Positions 1-7,905 of a DNA stretch of 64,000 nt are shown here, in pieces. The first letter of the stretch is position 1; each line of letters starts with the position of its first letter. Made by a program: the position numbers and the translations under genes. The notes below the pieces were generated by a model. It ran no database searches. It saw nothing but the letters and a program-made list of their open reading frames with translations, and had not been told where the DNA came from. This stretch comes from UBA966 sp046350355 (GTDB lineage: Bacteria > Planctomycetota > Phycisphaerae > Phycisphaerales > SM1A02): positions 310,001 through 374,000 of the forward strand of contig JAXMAN010000002.1 of the NCBI GenBank assembly GCA_046350355.1. Direction: 5' to 3'.

Positions 1-672
1 GAAGACCTCGCGGCAGTGCGCCGCGGCGGCGGGTTCGTGGGTCACCATGAGCACCGCCATGCGGCGCTCGCGCGCGAGCTCGTCGAGCATCCGCCACAGC
101 CGCTCGCTGTTGGCGCTGTCGAGCGCGCCCGTCGGCTCGTCGGCGAAGAGGACCGGCGGCTCGAAGAGGAGCGCGCGCGCGATCGCGACGCGCTGCTGCT
201 CGCCCCCCGAGAGCGCCTCGGGGCGGTGGTGCATGCGGTCGCCCAGTCCAAGCGCGGCCAGCAGCTCGCCGGCGCGCGACTGGAGCTGCGCGCGCGGACG
301 CCCGTCGAGCACGCCCGGGAGCATCGCGTTCTCCACCGCAGTCAGCGTGGGAAGCAGGTTGTACTGCTGGAAGACGACGCCGATCCGCCGGCGCCGGTAG
401 AGCGTCAGCGCGGCCTCGTCCATGCGGTCGACCCGCTCGCCGCCGACCTCGATCTCGCCCGCGTCGGCGCGGTCGAGCCCGGCGAGCAGGTAGAGCAGGG
501 TGCTCTTGCCGCTGCCGGAGGGGCCCATGATGGCGTAGAAACCCGGCGCGTCCACGCGCAGCTCCGCGCCGCGCAGCGCCTCGACGTCGCGCCCGCCGGT
601 GCGGTAGGTCTTGCGCACGCCCTCGGCGCGCACGATGGCCGCGCCCGCCGCGCTGGCGTCGCCCGCGGACAT
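1..672 (-). CDS. ABC transporter ATP-binding protein, LolD/MacB type (C-terminus outside window)
   Basis: Nucleotide-binding subunit of an ABC exporter of the LolD/MacB/FtsE type; 223 residues are visible and the C-terminus lies beyond base 1. It has Walker A GPSGSGKST (about residues 50-58), a Q-loop FQQYNLLP, the signature LSGGEQQRVAIARAL and Walker B with D-loop FADEPTGALD. That spacing and wording is typical of LolD/MacB ATPases, which work with FtsX-like permeases on lipoproteins or other envelope substrates. The ATG at 672-670 overlaps the TGA of gcvH (ATGA), so the two are probably translated together. The permease partner is not visible and the substrate cannot be inferred. Confidence 0.9.
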   Translation of the reverse strand, partial: MSAGDASAAGAAIVRAEGVRKTYRTGGRDVEALRGAELRVDAPGFYAIMGPSGSGKSTLLYLLAGLDRADAGEIEVGGERVDRMDEAALTLYRRRRIGVVFQQYNLLPTLTAVENAMLPGVLDGRPRAQLQSRAGELLAALGLGDRMHHRPEALSGGEQQRVAIARALLFEPPVLFADEPTGALDSANSERLWRMLDELARERRMAVLMVTHEPAAAAHCREVF

Positions 673-1055
673 CAGTGCGCGGTCTTCTTGTCGTAGGTCG
701 CCGCGTCCATCAGGCCGGCGATCTTCGACGCGTCGCAGCCCTTGAGCTTCACCAGCCATCCCTTGCCGTAGGGATCGGAGTTGAGCAGCGAGGGATCCTT
801 CGAGGCGGCGTCGTTCACGGCGGCGATCTCGCCCGAGCACGGGCTGTAGATCTCGCTGCTGGTCTTGACGCTCTCCACCTCGCCCAGGACGCCGCCGTCG
901 GCGATCTTGGTGCCGGCGGGCTTCATCTCGACGAAGGTGATGTCGGTGAGCGCGTCCGCGGCGTGCTGGGTGATGCCCATCGTCACGGTGCCGTCGGCCT
1001 CGGGCCGGAACCACTCGTGCGTCTCGCTGAAACGGCAGTTGCTGGGGGTGGGCAT
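672..1055 (-). CDS. gcvH: Glycine cleavage system H protein (lipoyl carrier)
   Basis: A 127-residue protein matching GcvH, which shuttles the aminomethyl group between the P, T and L proteins on a lipoyl arm. The lipoyl lysine is K64 in GEVESVKTSSEIYSPCSGE, the family's diagnostic stretch, and the N-terminus reads ETHEWFRPE. The ATG at 1055 is chosen because GAAGGAG lies just upstream; longer frames lack homology. gcvT and gcvP are not adjacent; the next gene downstream is an ABC ATPase whose start overlaps this stop. The 166-bp divergent region ahead contains a possible -10 (TATCAT on this strand near 1143-1138). No glycine riboswitch is apparent. Confidence 0.95.
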   Translation of the reverse strand: MPTPSNCRFSETHEWFRPEADGTVTMGITQHAADALTDITFVEMKPAGTKIADGGVLGEVESVKTSSEIYSPCSGEIAAVNDAASKDPSLLNSDPYGKGWLVKLKGCDASKIAGLMDAATYDKKTAH

Positions 1056-1221
1056 CGATGCTCCTTCTCGTGTGGGGCGCCTCGGCGCTGCGGCTCCGGG
1101 CCGCGGGCTCCGCCGACGGCGCTCCGGAGAGGCGCGGAATGATAGCGCCCGCGCTAGAATCGGTCCCGCGCGGCGACTCCGGTGCGCACCGGCGAGCCGC
1201 GCCGGCACCCGCGAGGCGACG

Positions 1222-2001
1222 ATGCTCCTCACGATCTCCTCCCGGTCGCTCCAGCATGTCAAGCGGGCCAAGGTGCCGCTTGCTCCGGAAGACATGCCCG
1301 CCTTCGTCGCCGAGGAGCTGGGCCTCAAGGGACTCAACGTCGAGACGGGGCTGCTGCGCGGCAAGGGCGTCGCGGAGCTCGAGCGCCTTCGCGACCGCGC
1401 CGACCGCGCGCGCTGCCCGATCCTCGTCCTGCTCGACGACACGCCGCTGGACTTCGCCGGACCCGACGCCGCGCGCGCCGCCGACCGCATCGGCCGCCTC
1501 GGCCTCGCCGCGAGCAAGCTCGGCGCGCCCAACGTCGCCGTCGAGCTCGCGGACATCCCCGCCGAGCGCCTCGACGCGGTCGTCATCGCGGTGAAGCGCT
1601 CGCTGGTCGCGCTCGACCGCTTCGACGCGCACCTGCTGCTGCGTCCGGGCACCGGCCACACCGCCGACGCGCAGCGCCTCGCCGACCTCATCAAGAGGAT
1701 CGGCGGCTTCCGCATCGGCAGCATGCCCTCCTTCGCGCGCGCCGCCGCCTCCGGCGACGCGCCCGCCGCGCTGCGCCGCCTCGCCCCCTACGCGCAGGCC
1801 GTCGAGGCGAGCATCAAGGCCTTCAGCAAGGCCGGCAAGCACGACGCGTGGAACCTCGAGGAGTGCCTCGAGGCGGTCCGCGCCGTCGGCTACCAGAACA
1901 CGCTCGGCATCGACTACGCCGGCAAGACCGATCCCGTCGGCGCCATCGAGCGCGCACGCGACCTGCTCTCGGCGTTCCTGGATCCCGTGGAGGAGGCATG
2001 A
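1222..2001 (+). CDS. Sugar phosphate isomerase/epimerase-like TIM-barrel protein
   Basis: A 259-residue protein resembling the xylose isomerase-like TIM-barrel (AP endonuclease 2) family. Visible features are an N-terminal strand with GLKGLNVETGLL, alternating strands and helices, and a C-terminal LGIDYAGKTDPVGAIERARDLL, which resembles the closing 'IEYEG...A...A..YL' segment of these epimerases. The metal ligands are not clearly identifiable, so activity and substrate are unknown. The ATG at 1222 has GAGGCGAC upstream, and TAGAAT at 1155-1160 could be a -10. The stop overlaps the cmk start (ATGA at 1998-2001), making it the first gene of a cmk operon. Confidence 0.6.
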   Translation: MLLTISSRSLQHVKRAKVPLAPEDMPAFVAEELGLKGLNVETGLLRGKGVAELERLRDRADRARCPILVLLDDTPLDFAGPDAARAADRIGRLGLAASKLGAPNVAVELADIPAERLDAVVIAVKRSLVALDRFDAHLLLRPGTGHTADAQRLADLIKRIGGFRIGSMPSFARAAASGDAPAALRRLAPYAQAVEASIKAFSKAGKHDAWNLEECLEAVRAVGYQNTLGIDYAGKTDPVGAIERARDLLSAFLDPVEEA

Positions 2002-2741
2002 GCGCGGCCGCGGGCGTCATCGTCACCATCGATGGACCCGCCGGCACGGGCAAGAGCTCGGTCGCGCTGCGGCTCGCGCAGCGCCTGGGCCTGGAAATGC
2101 TCGACACGGGCGCGATGTACCGCGCCGCCGCGGTCGTCGCGCTCGACGAGGGCGTCGACGCCGCCGACGGCCCCGCGCTCGCCGCGCGCATCGCCGCCGA
2201 GGGGCTCGCCTTCGACTGGAGCGCGCGCCCGCCGCGCCTGCTGCTGGGGGGCCGCGACCTCACCGAGCGCATCCGCGACGCCGACGTCAACCAGGCGGTG
2301 AGCATCGTCGCGCGCCAGTCCGCGCTGCGCGCCGCGATGGTGCAGGCGCAGCGCGCGATCGGCGCCGCGCACCCGCGCCTGGTGACCGAGGGCCGCGACC
2401 AGGGCTCCGTCGTCTTCCCGCACGCGGCGGCGCGCTTCTACCTCGACGCGCACCCCGAGGTCCGCGCGCGCCGGCGCGTCGACCAGATGCGCTCGCAGGG
2501 CCGTCCCGCCGACTACGAGGCGGTGCTGCGCGCGATCCAGGACCGCGACTACTTCGACGAGACGCGCAGCGACGGCCCGCTCATCTGCCCCGAGGGCGCG
2601 CAGCGCATCGACACGAGCGCGCTCGACCTCGACGCGGTGGTGAACGAGCTCGAGCGCCGCGTGCGCGCCGCCGTCCACGCCTCGCTGCTCGCGCCGCCGC
2701 GCGAGGCGCGCGCCCACTGCGCGCCCGCATCCCAGGCATGA
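1998..2741 (+). CDS. cmk: Cytidylate kinase
   Basis: A 247-residue (d)CMP kinase that phosphorylates CMP and dCMP with ATP in pyrimidine nucleotide synthesis. Family hallmarks are the P-loop IDGPAGTGKSS (residues 11-21), LDTGAMYRA just after it, the NMP-binding TEGRDQGSVVFPHA (the usual form is GRDIGTVVFP) and the C-terminal IDTSALDLDAVV. A short Ala/Pro-rich tail extends past the catalytic core. It starts inside the preceding gene's stop and lies 10 bases before an acyltransferase; cmk-plsC adjacency is common in bacteria. Confidence 0.95.
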   Translation: MSAAAGVIVTIDGPAGTGKSSVALRLAQRLGLEMLDTGAMYRAAAVVALDEGVDAADGPALAARIAAEGLAFDWSARPPRLLLGGRDLTERIRDADVNQAVSIVARQSALRAAMVQAQRAIGAAHPRLVTEGRDQGSVVFPHAAARFYLDAHPEVRARRRVDQMRSQGRPADYEAVLRAIQDRDYFDETRSDGPLICPEGAQRIDTSALDLDAVVNELERRVRAAVHASLLAPPREARAHCAPASQA

Positions 2742-2751
2742 GGCGCGCGCC

Positions 2752-3546
2752 ATGAAGCGGACGCTCTTCGACGCGCAGCGCCGCGCCCCGGGACGGGGAA
2801 CGCTCTCGGTCGCGTGGTTCACCCTCTGCGCGGGGCTCGTCGAGCTCTTCCTGCACCTCTGCTACCGCTTCGAGTACCGCGGGCTCGAGCACCTGCCGCG
2901 CACCGGCGGCTTCATCCTGGTCTGCAACCACCAGAGCTTTCTCGATCCGCTGAGCGCGGGGACCGCCTCCGTCGACCGCCCGTACACGACGATCGCGCGC
3001 GACAGCCTCTTCCGCTTCCGCCCCTTCGGCGCGCTCCTGCGCAGCTATGGCTGCGTTCCGATCGAGCGCGGCGCGGGCGACACCGGCGCGCTGCGCACCG
3101 CGCTCGCGCAGCTGGCGATGGGCCGCTCGGTCTTCATGTTCCCGGAAGGCACGCGCAACGAGGACGGGCGCACGCAGCGCTTCAAGCCCGGCGTCGCGCT
3201 CCTCGCGCGGCGCGCGCGCATCCAGATCGTGCCGATGGCCGTCGACGGCAACTTCGACCTCTGGCCGCGCACGCGCGGCCGCCCGCGCCTGCGCGGCTGG
3301 ATGCAGGCGGAGTTCGGCGCGCCGATCCCCGCCGAGACCGTCGATGCCTGGCTGAAGGAGGGGACCGAGGTCTTCCTCGAGCGCCTGCGCCACCGCGTCG
3401 AGGAGCTGCGCCTGCAGGCGCGCGCGCGCGTGCGCGAGCGCAGCCGCGGCGCCTGGCCGGCGCATGGCGTCGCGGACGCGCCCTACTGGGATGCGGCCGC
3501 CGCGCCCCCCTCGTCCGCGCCCGCCGCGCAGGGACGCGCGTCGTGA
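2752..3546 (+). CDS. plsC: 1-acyl-sn-glycerol-3-phosphate acyltransferase (PlsC family)
   Basis: A 264-residue membrane-associated acyltransferase of the PlsC family, expected to acylate lysophosphatidic acid in phospholipid synthesis. It has the catalytic HX4D motif in NHQSFLD (residues 59-65), the substrate motif FPEGTRN (130-136), and a hydrophobic N-terminal segment near residues 18-37. The last 50 or so residues are an Arg/Ala-rich tail ending in a Pro/Ala stretch. The ATG at 2752 follows cmk closely. Its TGA overlaps the GTG of the next gene (GTGA). Substrate preference could differ within the family. Confidence 0.88.
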   Translation: MKRTLFDAQRRAPGRGTLSVAWFTLCAGLVELFLHLCYRFEYRGLEHLPRTGGFILVCNHQSFLDPLSAGTASVDRPYTTIARDSLFRFRPFGALLRSYGCVPIERGAGDTGALRTALAQLAMGRSVFMFPEGTRNEDGRTQRFKPGVALLARRARIQIVPMAVDGNFDLWPRTRGRPRLRGWMQAEFGAPIPAETVDAWLKEGTEVFLERLRHRVEELRLQARARVRERSRGAWPAHGVADAPYWDAAAAPPSSAPAAQGRAS

Positions 3547-4814
3547 GCGCGCCGCACCTGACGCCGCGCGAGGCGGCCACATGGGTCGCCGCGCGCCTGC
3601 GTGCGGCGGGGCACCGCGCGCTCTTCGCGGGCGGCTGCGTGCGCGACCTGCTGCTGGGCCGCGAGCCCGCCGACTTCGATGTCGCCACGAGCGCCACCCC
3701 CGAGCAGATCCGCGCCATCTTCCCCCGCGCGATCGGCGTGGGCGAGTCTTTCGGCGTGATGCTCGTGCGCCACGGCGGGCGCAGCGTCGAGACCGCCACC
3801 TTCCGCGCCGACGCCGAGTACGCCGACGGCCGCCGTCCCACGGGCGTGCGCTTCACCGACGACCGCGAGGACGCGCTTCGCCGCGACTTCACCATCAACG
3901 GCCTCTTCGAGGATCCGCAGACGGGCGAGGTCATCGACCATGTCGGCGGCCGCGCCGACCTCGCCGCGGGCATCCTGCGCGCCATCGGCGATCCCGAGGC
4001 GCGCCTGCGCGAGGACCGCCTGCGCTCGCTGCGCGCGGTGCGCTTCGCCGCGCGCTTCGGGCTGCGCATCGATCCCGCCACCGAGGCCGCCGTCCGCCGC
4101 TTCGGCCCCGAGCTCGCCGGCGTCAGCCGCGAGCGCATCGGCAACGAGGTGCGCCGCATGCTCGTGCACCCCACGCGCACGCGCGCGGTGGAGCTGGCCG
4201 ATTCGCTCGGCCTCGCCTCGCCGATCCTGAACGAGCCCCCCGTGGAAACGGAGCTCGAGCGCCTGCGCGGGCTGCCTGCCGAAGCGCCGCTGGAGGCCGC
4301 GCTCGCCGCGTGGATGCTCGGCCGCGCCGCCGACGGGCGCACGCACCGCGCCTGCCCGCAGGAGCCGCCGCACGCGGAGGATTCCCGCGCGCGCTGCCGC
4401 CGCTGGCGCGACGCGCTCGTGCTCAGCAACGAGGAGTCGCAGGGGCTCGAGGCCGCGCTGGCCGTTCGCACCCGCGTCGCCTGCGAGTGGGCGGACGCCC
4501 CGGTCGCGCGCCGCAAGCGCCTCGCCGCCGCCGAGGGCTTCGCCTGCGCCCGGCTGCTGCTCGCCGCAGAAGGGTGGGGACACGCCGCGGCGATGGGGGC
4601 CGAGCTGGAGGAACTCGCCCGGACGGGCATCCAGCCGCCGCCCCTGGTGACGGGCGACGACCTGGTGGCGATGGGGCTCGCGCCCGGTCCCGCCTTCCGG
4701 CCGCTGCTGGACGCGCTCTACGACCGCCAGCTCGAGGGCGCGCTGGCCGACCGCGAGTCGGCGCTCGCCGCGGCGCGCGCGCTCGCGGCGCGGCCTCCGA
4801 CCGGCGGCACCTGA
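3543..4814 (+). CDS. cca: CCA tRNA nucleotidyltransferase / poly(A) polymerase family
   Basis: A 423-residue class II nucleotidyltransferase that adds or repairs the 3' CCA of tRNAs. The head domain shows AGGCVRDLLLGREPADFDVAT (GG at 30-31, catalytic D-x-D in DFDV at 44-47), then RRDFTINGLF and the neck motif LREDRLRSLRAVRFAARFGL. The C-terminal body is helical and poorly conserved. The GTG at 3543 is chosen because it overlaps the upstream TGA and gives the normal family N-terminus. All four tRNA genes in this window lack an encoded CCA, which fits the need for this enzyme. An A-adding-only or poly(A) polymerase role cannot be excluded from sequence alone. Confidence 0.88.
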   Translation: MSAPHLTPREAATWVAARLRAAGHRALFAGGCVRDLLLGREPADFDVATSATPEQIRAIFPRAIGVGESFGVMLVRHGGRSVETATFRADAEYADGRRPTGVRFTDDREDALRRDFTINGLFEDPQTGEVIDHVGGRADLAAGILRAIGDPEARLREDRLRSLRAVRFAARFGLRIDPATEAAVRRFGPELAGVSRERIGNEVRRMLVHPTRTRAVELADSLGLASPILNEPPVETELERLRGLPAEAPLEAALAAWMLGRAADGRTHRACPQEPPHAEDSRARCRRWRDALVLSNEESQGLEAALAVRTRVACEWADAPVARRKRLAAAEGFACARLLLAAEGWGHAAAMGAELEELARTGIQPPPLVTGDDLVAMGLAPGPAFRPLLDALYDRQLEGALADRESALAAARALAARPPTGGT

Positions 4815-4919
4815 CCCCGCGTCGGGGTGGCCGAGAACCGCCCCCGGCCCGAGGGCGTATCAACCCCGTCCCGGGCCTCCGGATTCCCCTGCGTCCCGCT
4901 TTCCCTGCGAGGTAGACTC

Positions 4920-6260
4920 ATGCCCATGGCGATGCTCCATCTCACCGCTGTCGCCGCGCTCAGCGCGGCCTCGCTGCTGCCCGCGATCGCGGCGCAGGAT
5001 TCCACGCCCGCGGCTCCCGCGACCCCGCAGGAGACCTCGCCGGCGAGCCCCGACGCGAAGCCCGACGCCAAGCCGGCGGAGGCGCCCGCCCCCGCGCCGG
5101 TCAAGCCCGGCGAGAGCAAGCCGGCGGCGCTGACCACCGCGACCCGCGGCCAGTCGACCTTCGGCAAGAGCCCCTACGCCACCGACAACCTCTTCGCCAA
5201 GCCCCCGAGCGTCTATGTGATCCCCATGGACGGCCAGATGGGAACGGACATCCACCCGGTCATCTACGACCGCATCCTCAAGGATGTCAAGGAGAAGAAG
5301 CCGGACCTCATCGTCTACCGGCTGAAGTCCTCCGATGGCCGCGGCGACGCCAAGTACATGGAGCGCGTGATGGACGCGATGCGCGGCGACCGCGTCGACC
5401 CGCGCCGCATCGCCACGCAGGTCCTCGAGTACCGCGACCTGTGCATGAAGCTGCACGAGGAGCTCGCCGGCTACCCGACCGCGATGTTCGTCGAGGACGC
5501 GCGCGGCATGGCCAGCATGTACGCGCTCGCGTGGCCCTACATGTTCATGACCCCGGGCGGGCGCATCTCCGGCCTGGAGATCGTCGGCGCGCTCGCCGGC
5601 GGCAACGACATCGACATCCGCGCGAAGATGTTCTCGGCATGGACGGGCATCGCCAAGGGCGTGCTCGAGATGGGCGGCCGTCCGCAGGAGCTGAGCGACG
5701 CGCTCGTGCGTCCCGACCGCACCCTGAGCGCCGACATCGACGGCCGCTCGACGAAGTGGCGCGCCGACACGCTCGGCTCGTGGTACGTCGTCGACCAGTC
5801 CGCGGACCAGTCGGCGCGCTTCAGCGCCAAGACCGCCGAGGACACCGGCCTCACCGAGGGGCTCGCCGAGGACGTGAACGACCTCCTCCTGCTGCTGGGC
5901 TACCCCGAGTACACGATGGTCGACTCGGGCGAGAAGATCTACAACGACTACAAGGCCGCCTGGCACAAGCGCTTCGAGGAATCCGAGAAGTGGATGGAGG
6001 AGTTCGAGACGCCGATGGAGGACGAGCGCGACCTCGGCAAGCGCAAGCAGATCCTCGAGCGCATGCAGGCGCTCTTCAAGCAGTACCCGCCCGTCGCCCG
6101 TCTCTGGGAGTGGAAGCGCGGCCTCACCGAGGACCAGCTGAAGCTCCTCATCGAGCAGCTCTCCGAGCAGATCCGCGCCGCCCAGAAGGCCAAGCAGAAG
6201 GGCGGAACGGGTGGCGGCGGCGGCGGCGGCGGCATGCGCGGCGGCGGCCTGGGCCGCTGA
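4920..6260 (+). CDS. Exported ClpP/SppA-fold protein, probably degenerate (paralogue-like partner of next gene)
   Basis: A 446-residue exported protein with signal peptide MPMAMLHLTAVAALSAASLL and a Pro/Ala/Lys-rich linker (about 30-85). A ClpP/crotonase-like core follows: VYVIPMDGQMGTDIHPVIYD, then LIVYRLKSSDGRG where active relatives have the D(S/T)PGG motif, then a Ser (S199 in GMASMYALAW) at the expected nucleophile position. The usual ESPGG is missing, so catalysis may be lost. A helical C-terminal third ends in a Gly run (GGGGGGGG). The ATG at 4920 fits the signal peptide; 4926 is an alternative. The next gene has the same layout with a better motif. The membrane-protease (NfeD/SppA-like) assignment is by motif order only. 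Confidence 0.6.
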   Translation: MPMAMLHLTAVAALSAASLLPAIAAQDSTPAAPATPQETSPASPDAKPDAKPAEAPAPAPVKPGESKPAALTTATRGQSTFGKSPYATDNLFAKPPSVYVIPMDGQMGTDIHPVIYDRILKDVKEKKPDLIVYRLKSSDGRGDAKYMERVMDAMRGDRVDPRRIATQVLEYRDLCMKLHEELAGYPTAMFVEDARGMASMYALAWPYMFMTPGGRISGLEIVGALAGGNDIDIRAKMFSAWTGIAKGVLEMGGRPQELSDALVRPDRTLSADIDGRSTKWRADTLGSWYVVDQSADQSARFSAKTAEDTGLTEGLAEDVNDLLLLLGYPEYTMVDSGEKIYNDYKAAWHKRFEESEKWMEEFETPMEDERDLGKRKQILERMQALFKQYPPVARLWEWKRGLTEDQLKLLIEQLSEQIRAAQKAKQKGGTGGGGGGGGMRGGGLGR

Positions 6261-6277
6261 CCCGCGACGATCATCCC

Positions 6278-6297
6278 GGTCCGGCGCGCGCCGGACC
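6278..6297. repeat. 20-bp perfect palindrome between the two ClpP-fold genes
   Basis: GGTCCGGCGCGCGCCGGACC is a perfect inverted repeat between the stop of the first ClpP-fold gene (6260) and the start of the second (6363). No T-run follows, so it is more likely an mRNA-stabilising or processing hairpin, or a protein site, than a simple terminator. Confidence 0.45.
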
Positions 6298-6362
6298 GTC
6301 ACGCACGAGCAAGGACGCGCCGCTCCTCTGAACGCGGCGCAGAGTCTGGTCTGGAGTCCCAC

Positions 6363-7829
6363 ATGCGGAAGTTCTCCCTGGTGCACGGCCTCGTCGCTTC
6401 CCTCGCGCTCCTCGCGGCGGTTCCCGCGGCGGAGGCCATCGCGGCCCCGATGCAGTCCGCCTCGCAGCAGCAGCTGCGCCTCTCGAAGGGGACCTGGTGG
6501 GGCTCGCCCGGCGACCGCGTCGAGATCGAGGTGCGCGACCAGCTCGTGACGCGCAAGATCGCGGGCACGGTCGTCAAGCTCGACACCGACAAGGGCATCG
6601 TCACGGTGCAGGCCGAGATCGACGGCAAGACGGTGACGCGCCCGATGTTCGCGAGCGAGATCCTCTCGATGAAGACCGTCGGCACCGGCGCGGTCCCCGA
6701 GACCAAGCCCGCCGATCCCAAGACCCCGGCCACCAAGCCCCTGGACACCAAGCCCTCCACCGCGCCGGCGACCACGCCCGCGAAGGACTCCACCGGCAAG
6801 AAGCCCGACGGCCTGGCGATGGAGCCCAGCAGCGGCAAGCCCAGCGGCAAGGTCGACGCGCAGGGCTTCCAGCTCGACGAGAAGGGCTACCGCATCTCGC
6901 CCAAGAAGGGCGTCTTCGTGCTCCCGTGGAAGGACGCCGTCGGCCAGACCGCGCGCCACGACGAGATCGAGGCCGTCGCCAAGGAGGCCGACAAGTGGGG
7001 CCCCGGCCAGATCATCGTCCTGGACATCGAGAGCCCGGGCGGCCTGGTCACCGAGATCTTCAAGATCAGCGACACCCTGCGCGAGGTGAAGAAGCGCCAC
7101 CGCGTCGTCGCCTGGATCAAGGAGGCGATCTCCGCCGCCGCGGTCACCGCGATGCACTGCGACGAGATCTACTTCCGCCGCGTCGGCGCGCTGGGCGCCG
7201 CGATGATGATCCGCGGCCGCGACAGCGTGAAGGGCGAGCCGCTGGAGATGTTCAAGGACGAGATCGGCAAGGTCGTCGAGGAGAACGGCCGTCCGCGCTC
7301 CGTCTTCTTCGCGATGGTCGAGGCGGACGCGATCCTGACCTACACCAAGGATCCCGTCACCGGCAAGCCGACCTTCCATGACCGCATCACCGGCGCCCCC
7401 GGCGAGGTCGTCCTCTCCAACGAGAAGGACAACCTGGTCTTCAACGCCAGCAACGCGTTCGACAGCGGCTTCAGCAACGGCACCGCGGACACCCCCGAGG
7501 AGCTCGCGCCGCTGCTGGGCCTCACCGAGTGGTACGAGGTGAGCGACTTCGGCCGCAAGCTCGCCAAGTCCTGGCAGACCCTCTTCGCCGAGTGCGAGAA
7601 GGACCTGCAGCTCCAGATGGGACGCCTGAACATCCCGCGCGCGGGAGGCTCGATCGAGCAGCTCAGCACGCAGATCCAGATCGCCGAGCGCGTGCTCCAG
7701 TGGTCCAAGCGCTGCCCGCCCTGCACGCAGGGCTCGGGCATCGACTCCGAGGAGCTCGAGCGCCAGCTCAAGATGATGCGCAAGCGCCTGGCCGAGATGC
7801 GCAAGGCGCAGAACTCGAACCCGGGCTGA
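6363..7829 (+). CDS. Exported ClpP-fold (NfeD/SppA-like) serine protease candidate
   Basis: A 488-residue exported protein with signal peptide (about residues 1-28, ending AEAIA). It has a small beta-rich region with RVEIEVRDQLVTRKIAGTVV, a Pro/Thr/Lys-rich linker (about 105-165), and a ClpP-like domain. That domain shows IIVLDIESPGGLVTEIFKIS (the SPGG oxyanion motif) and AISAAAVTAMHCDEI with S257 as likely nucleophile, then GALGAAMMI. This order is that of the NfeD N-terminal and SppA proteases, but no transmembrane segments or OB domain follow. The C-terminus is helical with Cys-containing RCPPCTQG. It sits 102 bases after a similarly built but degenerate protein and ends at a strong terminator. 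Confidence 0.65.
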   Translation: MRKFSLVHGLVASLALLAAVPAAEAIAAPMQSASQQQLRLSKGTWWGSPGDRVEIEVRDQLVTRKIAGTVVKLDTDKGIVTVQAEIDGKTVTRPMFASEILSMKTVGTGAVPETKPADPKTPATKPLDTKPSTAPATTPAKDSTGKKPDGLAMEPSSGKPSGKVDAQGFQLDEKGYRISPKKGVFVLPWKDAVGQTARHDEIEAVAKEADKWGPGQIIVLDIESPGGLVTEIFKISDTLREVKKRHRVVAWIKEAISAAAVTAMHCDEIYFRRVGALGAAMMIRGRDSVKGEPLEMFKDEIGKVVEENGRPRSVFFAMVEADAILTYTKDPVTGKPTFHDRITGAPGEVVLSNEKDNLVFNASNAFDSGFSNGTADTPEELAPLLGLTEWYEVSDFGRKLAKSWQTLFAECEKDLQLQMGRLNIPRAGGSIEQLSTQIQIAERVLQWSKRCPPCTQGSGIDSEELERQLKMMRKRLAEMRKAQNSNPG

Positions 7830-7858
7830 TGCCCGGATGACGGCCCCAACCCGGGGGA

Positions 7859-7905
7859 GCGTTCGCGCCGTGCCGCCTTGTGCGGTCCGGCGCGAGCGCG
7901 TTTTT
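7859..7905 (+). terminator. Intrinsic terminator after the ClpP-fold gene pair
   Basis: A long hairpin pairs 7859-7876 with 7882-7899 (about 17 of 18 positions pair, five-base loop) and is followed by GTTTTT. It ends the plus-strand transcript right at the stop codon of the convergent ABC permease gene. Confidence 0.8.

Noticed and set aside
1056..1221. Glycine riboswitch upstream of gcvH
   Set aside because: Only 166 bases are shared by two divergent genes, and no paired glycine-aptamer structure is visible.
4860..7379. 839-residue minus-strand frame opposite the ClpP-fold genes
   Set aside because: Low-complexity shadow, interrupting no plausible gene; the plus strand has signal peptides and family motifs.
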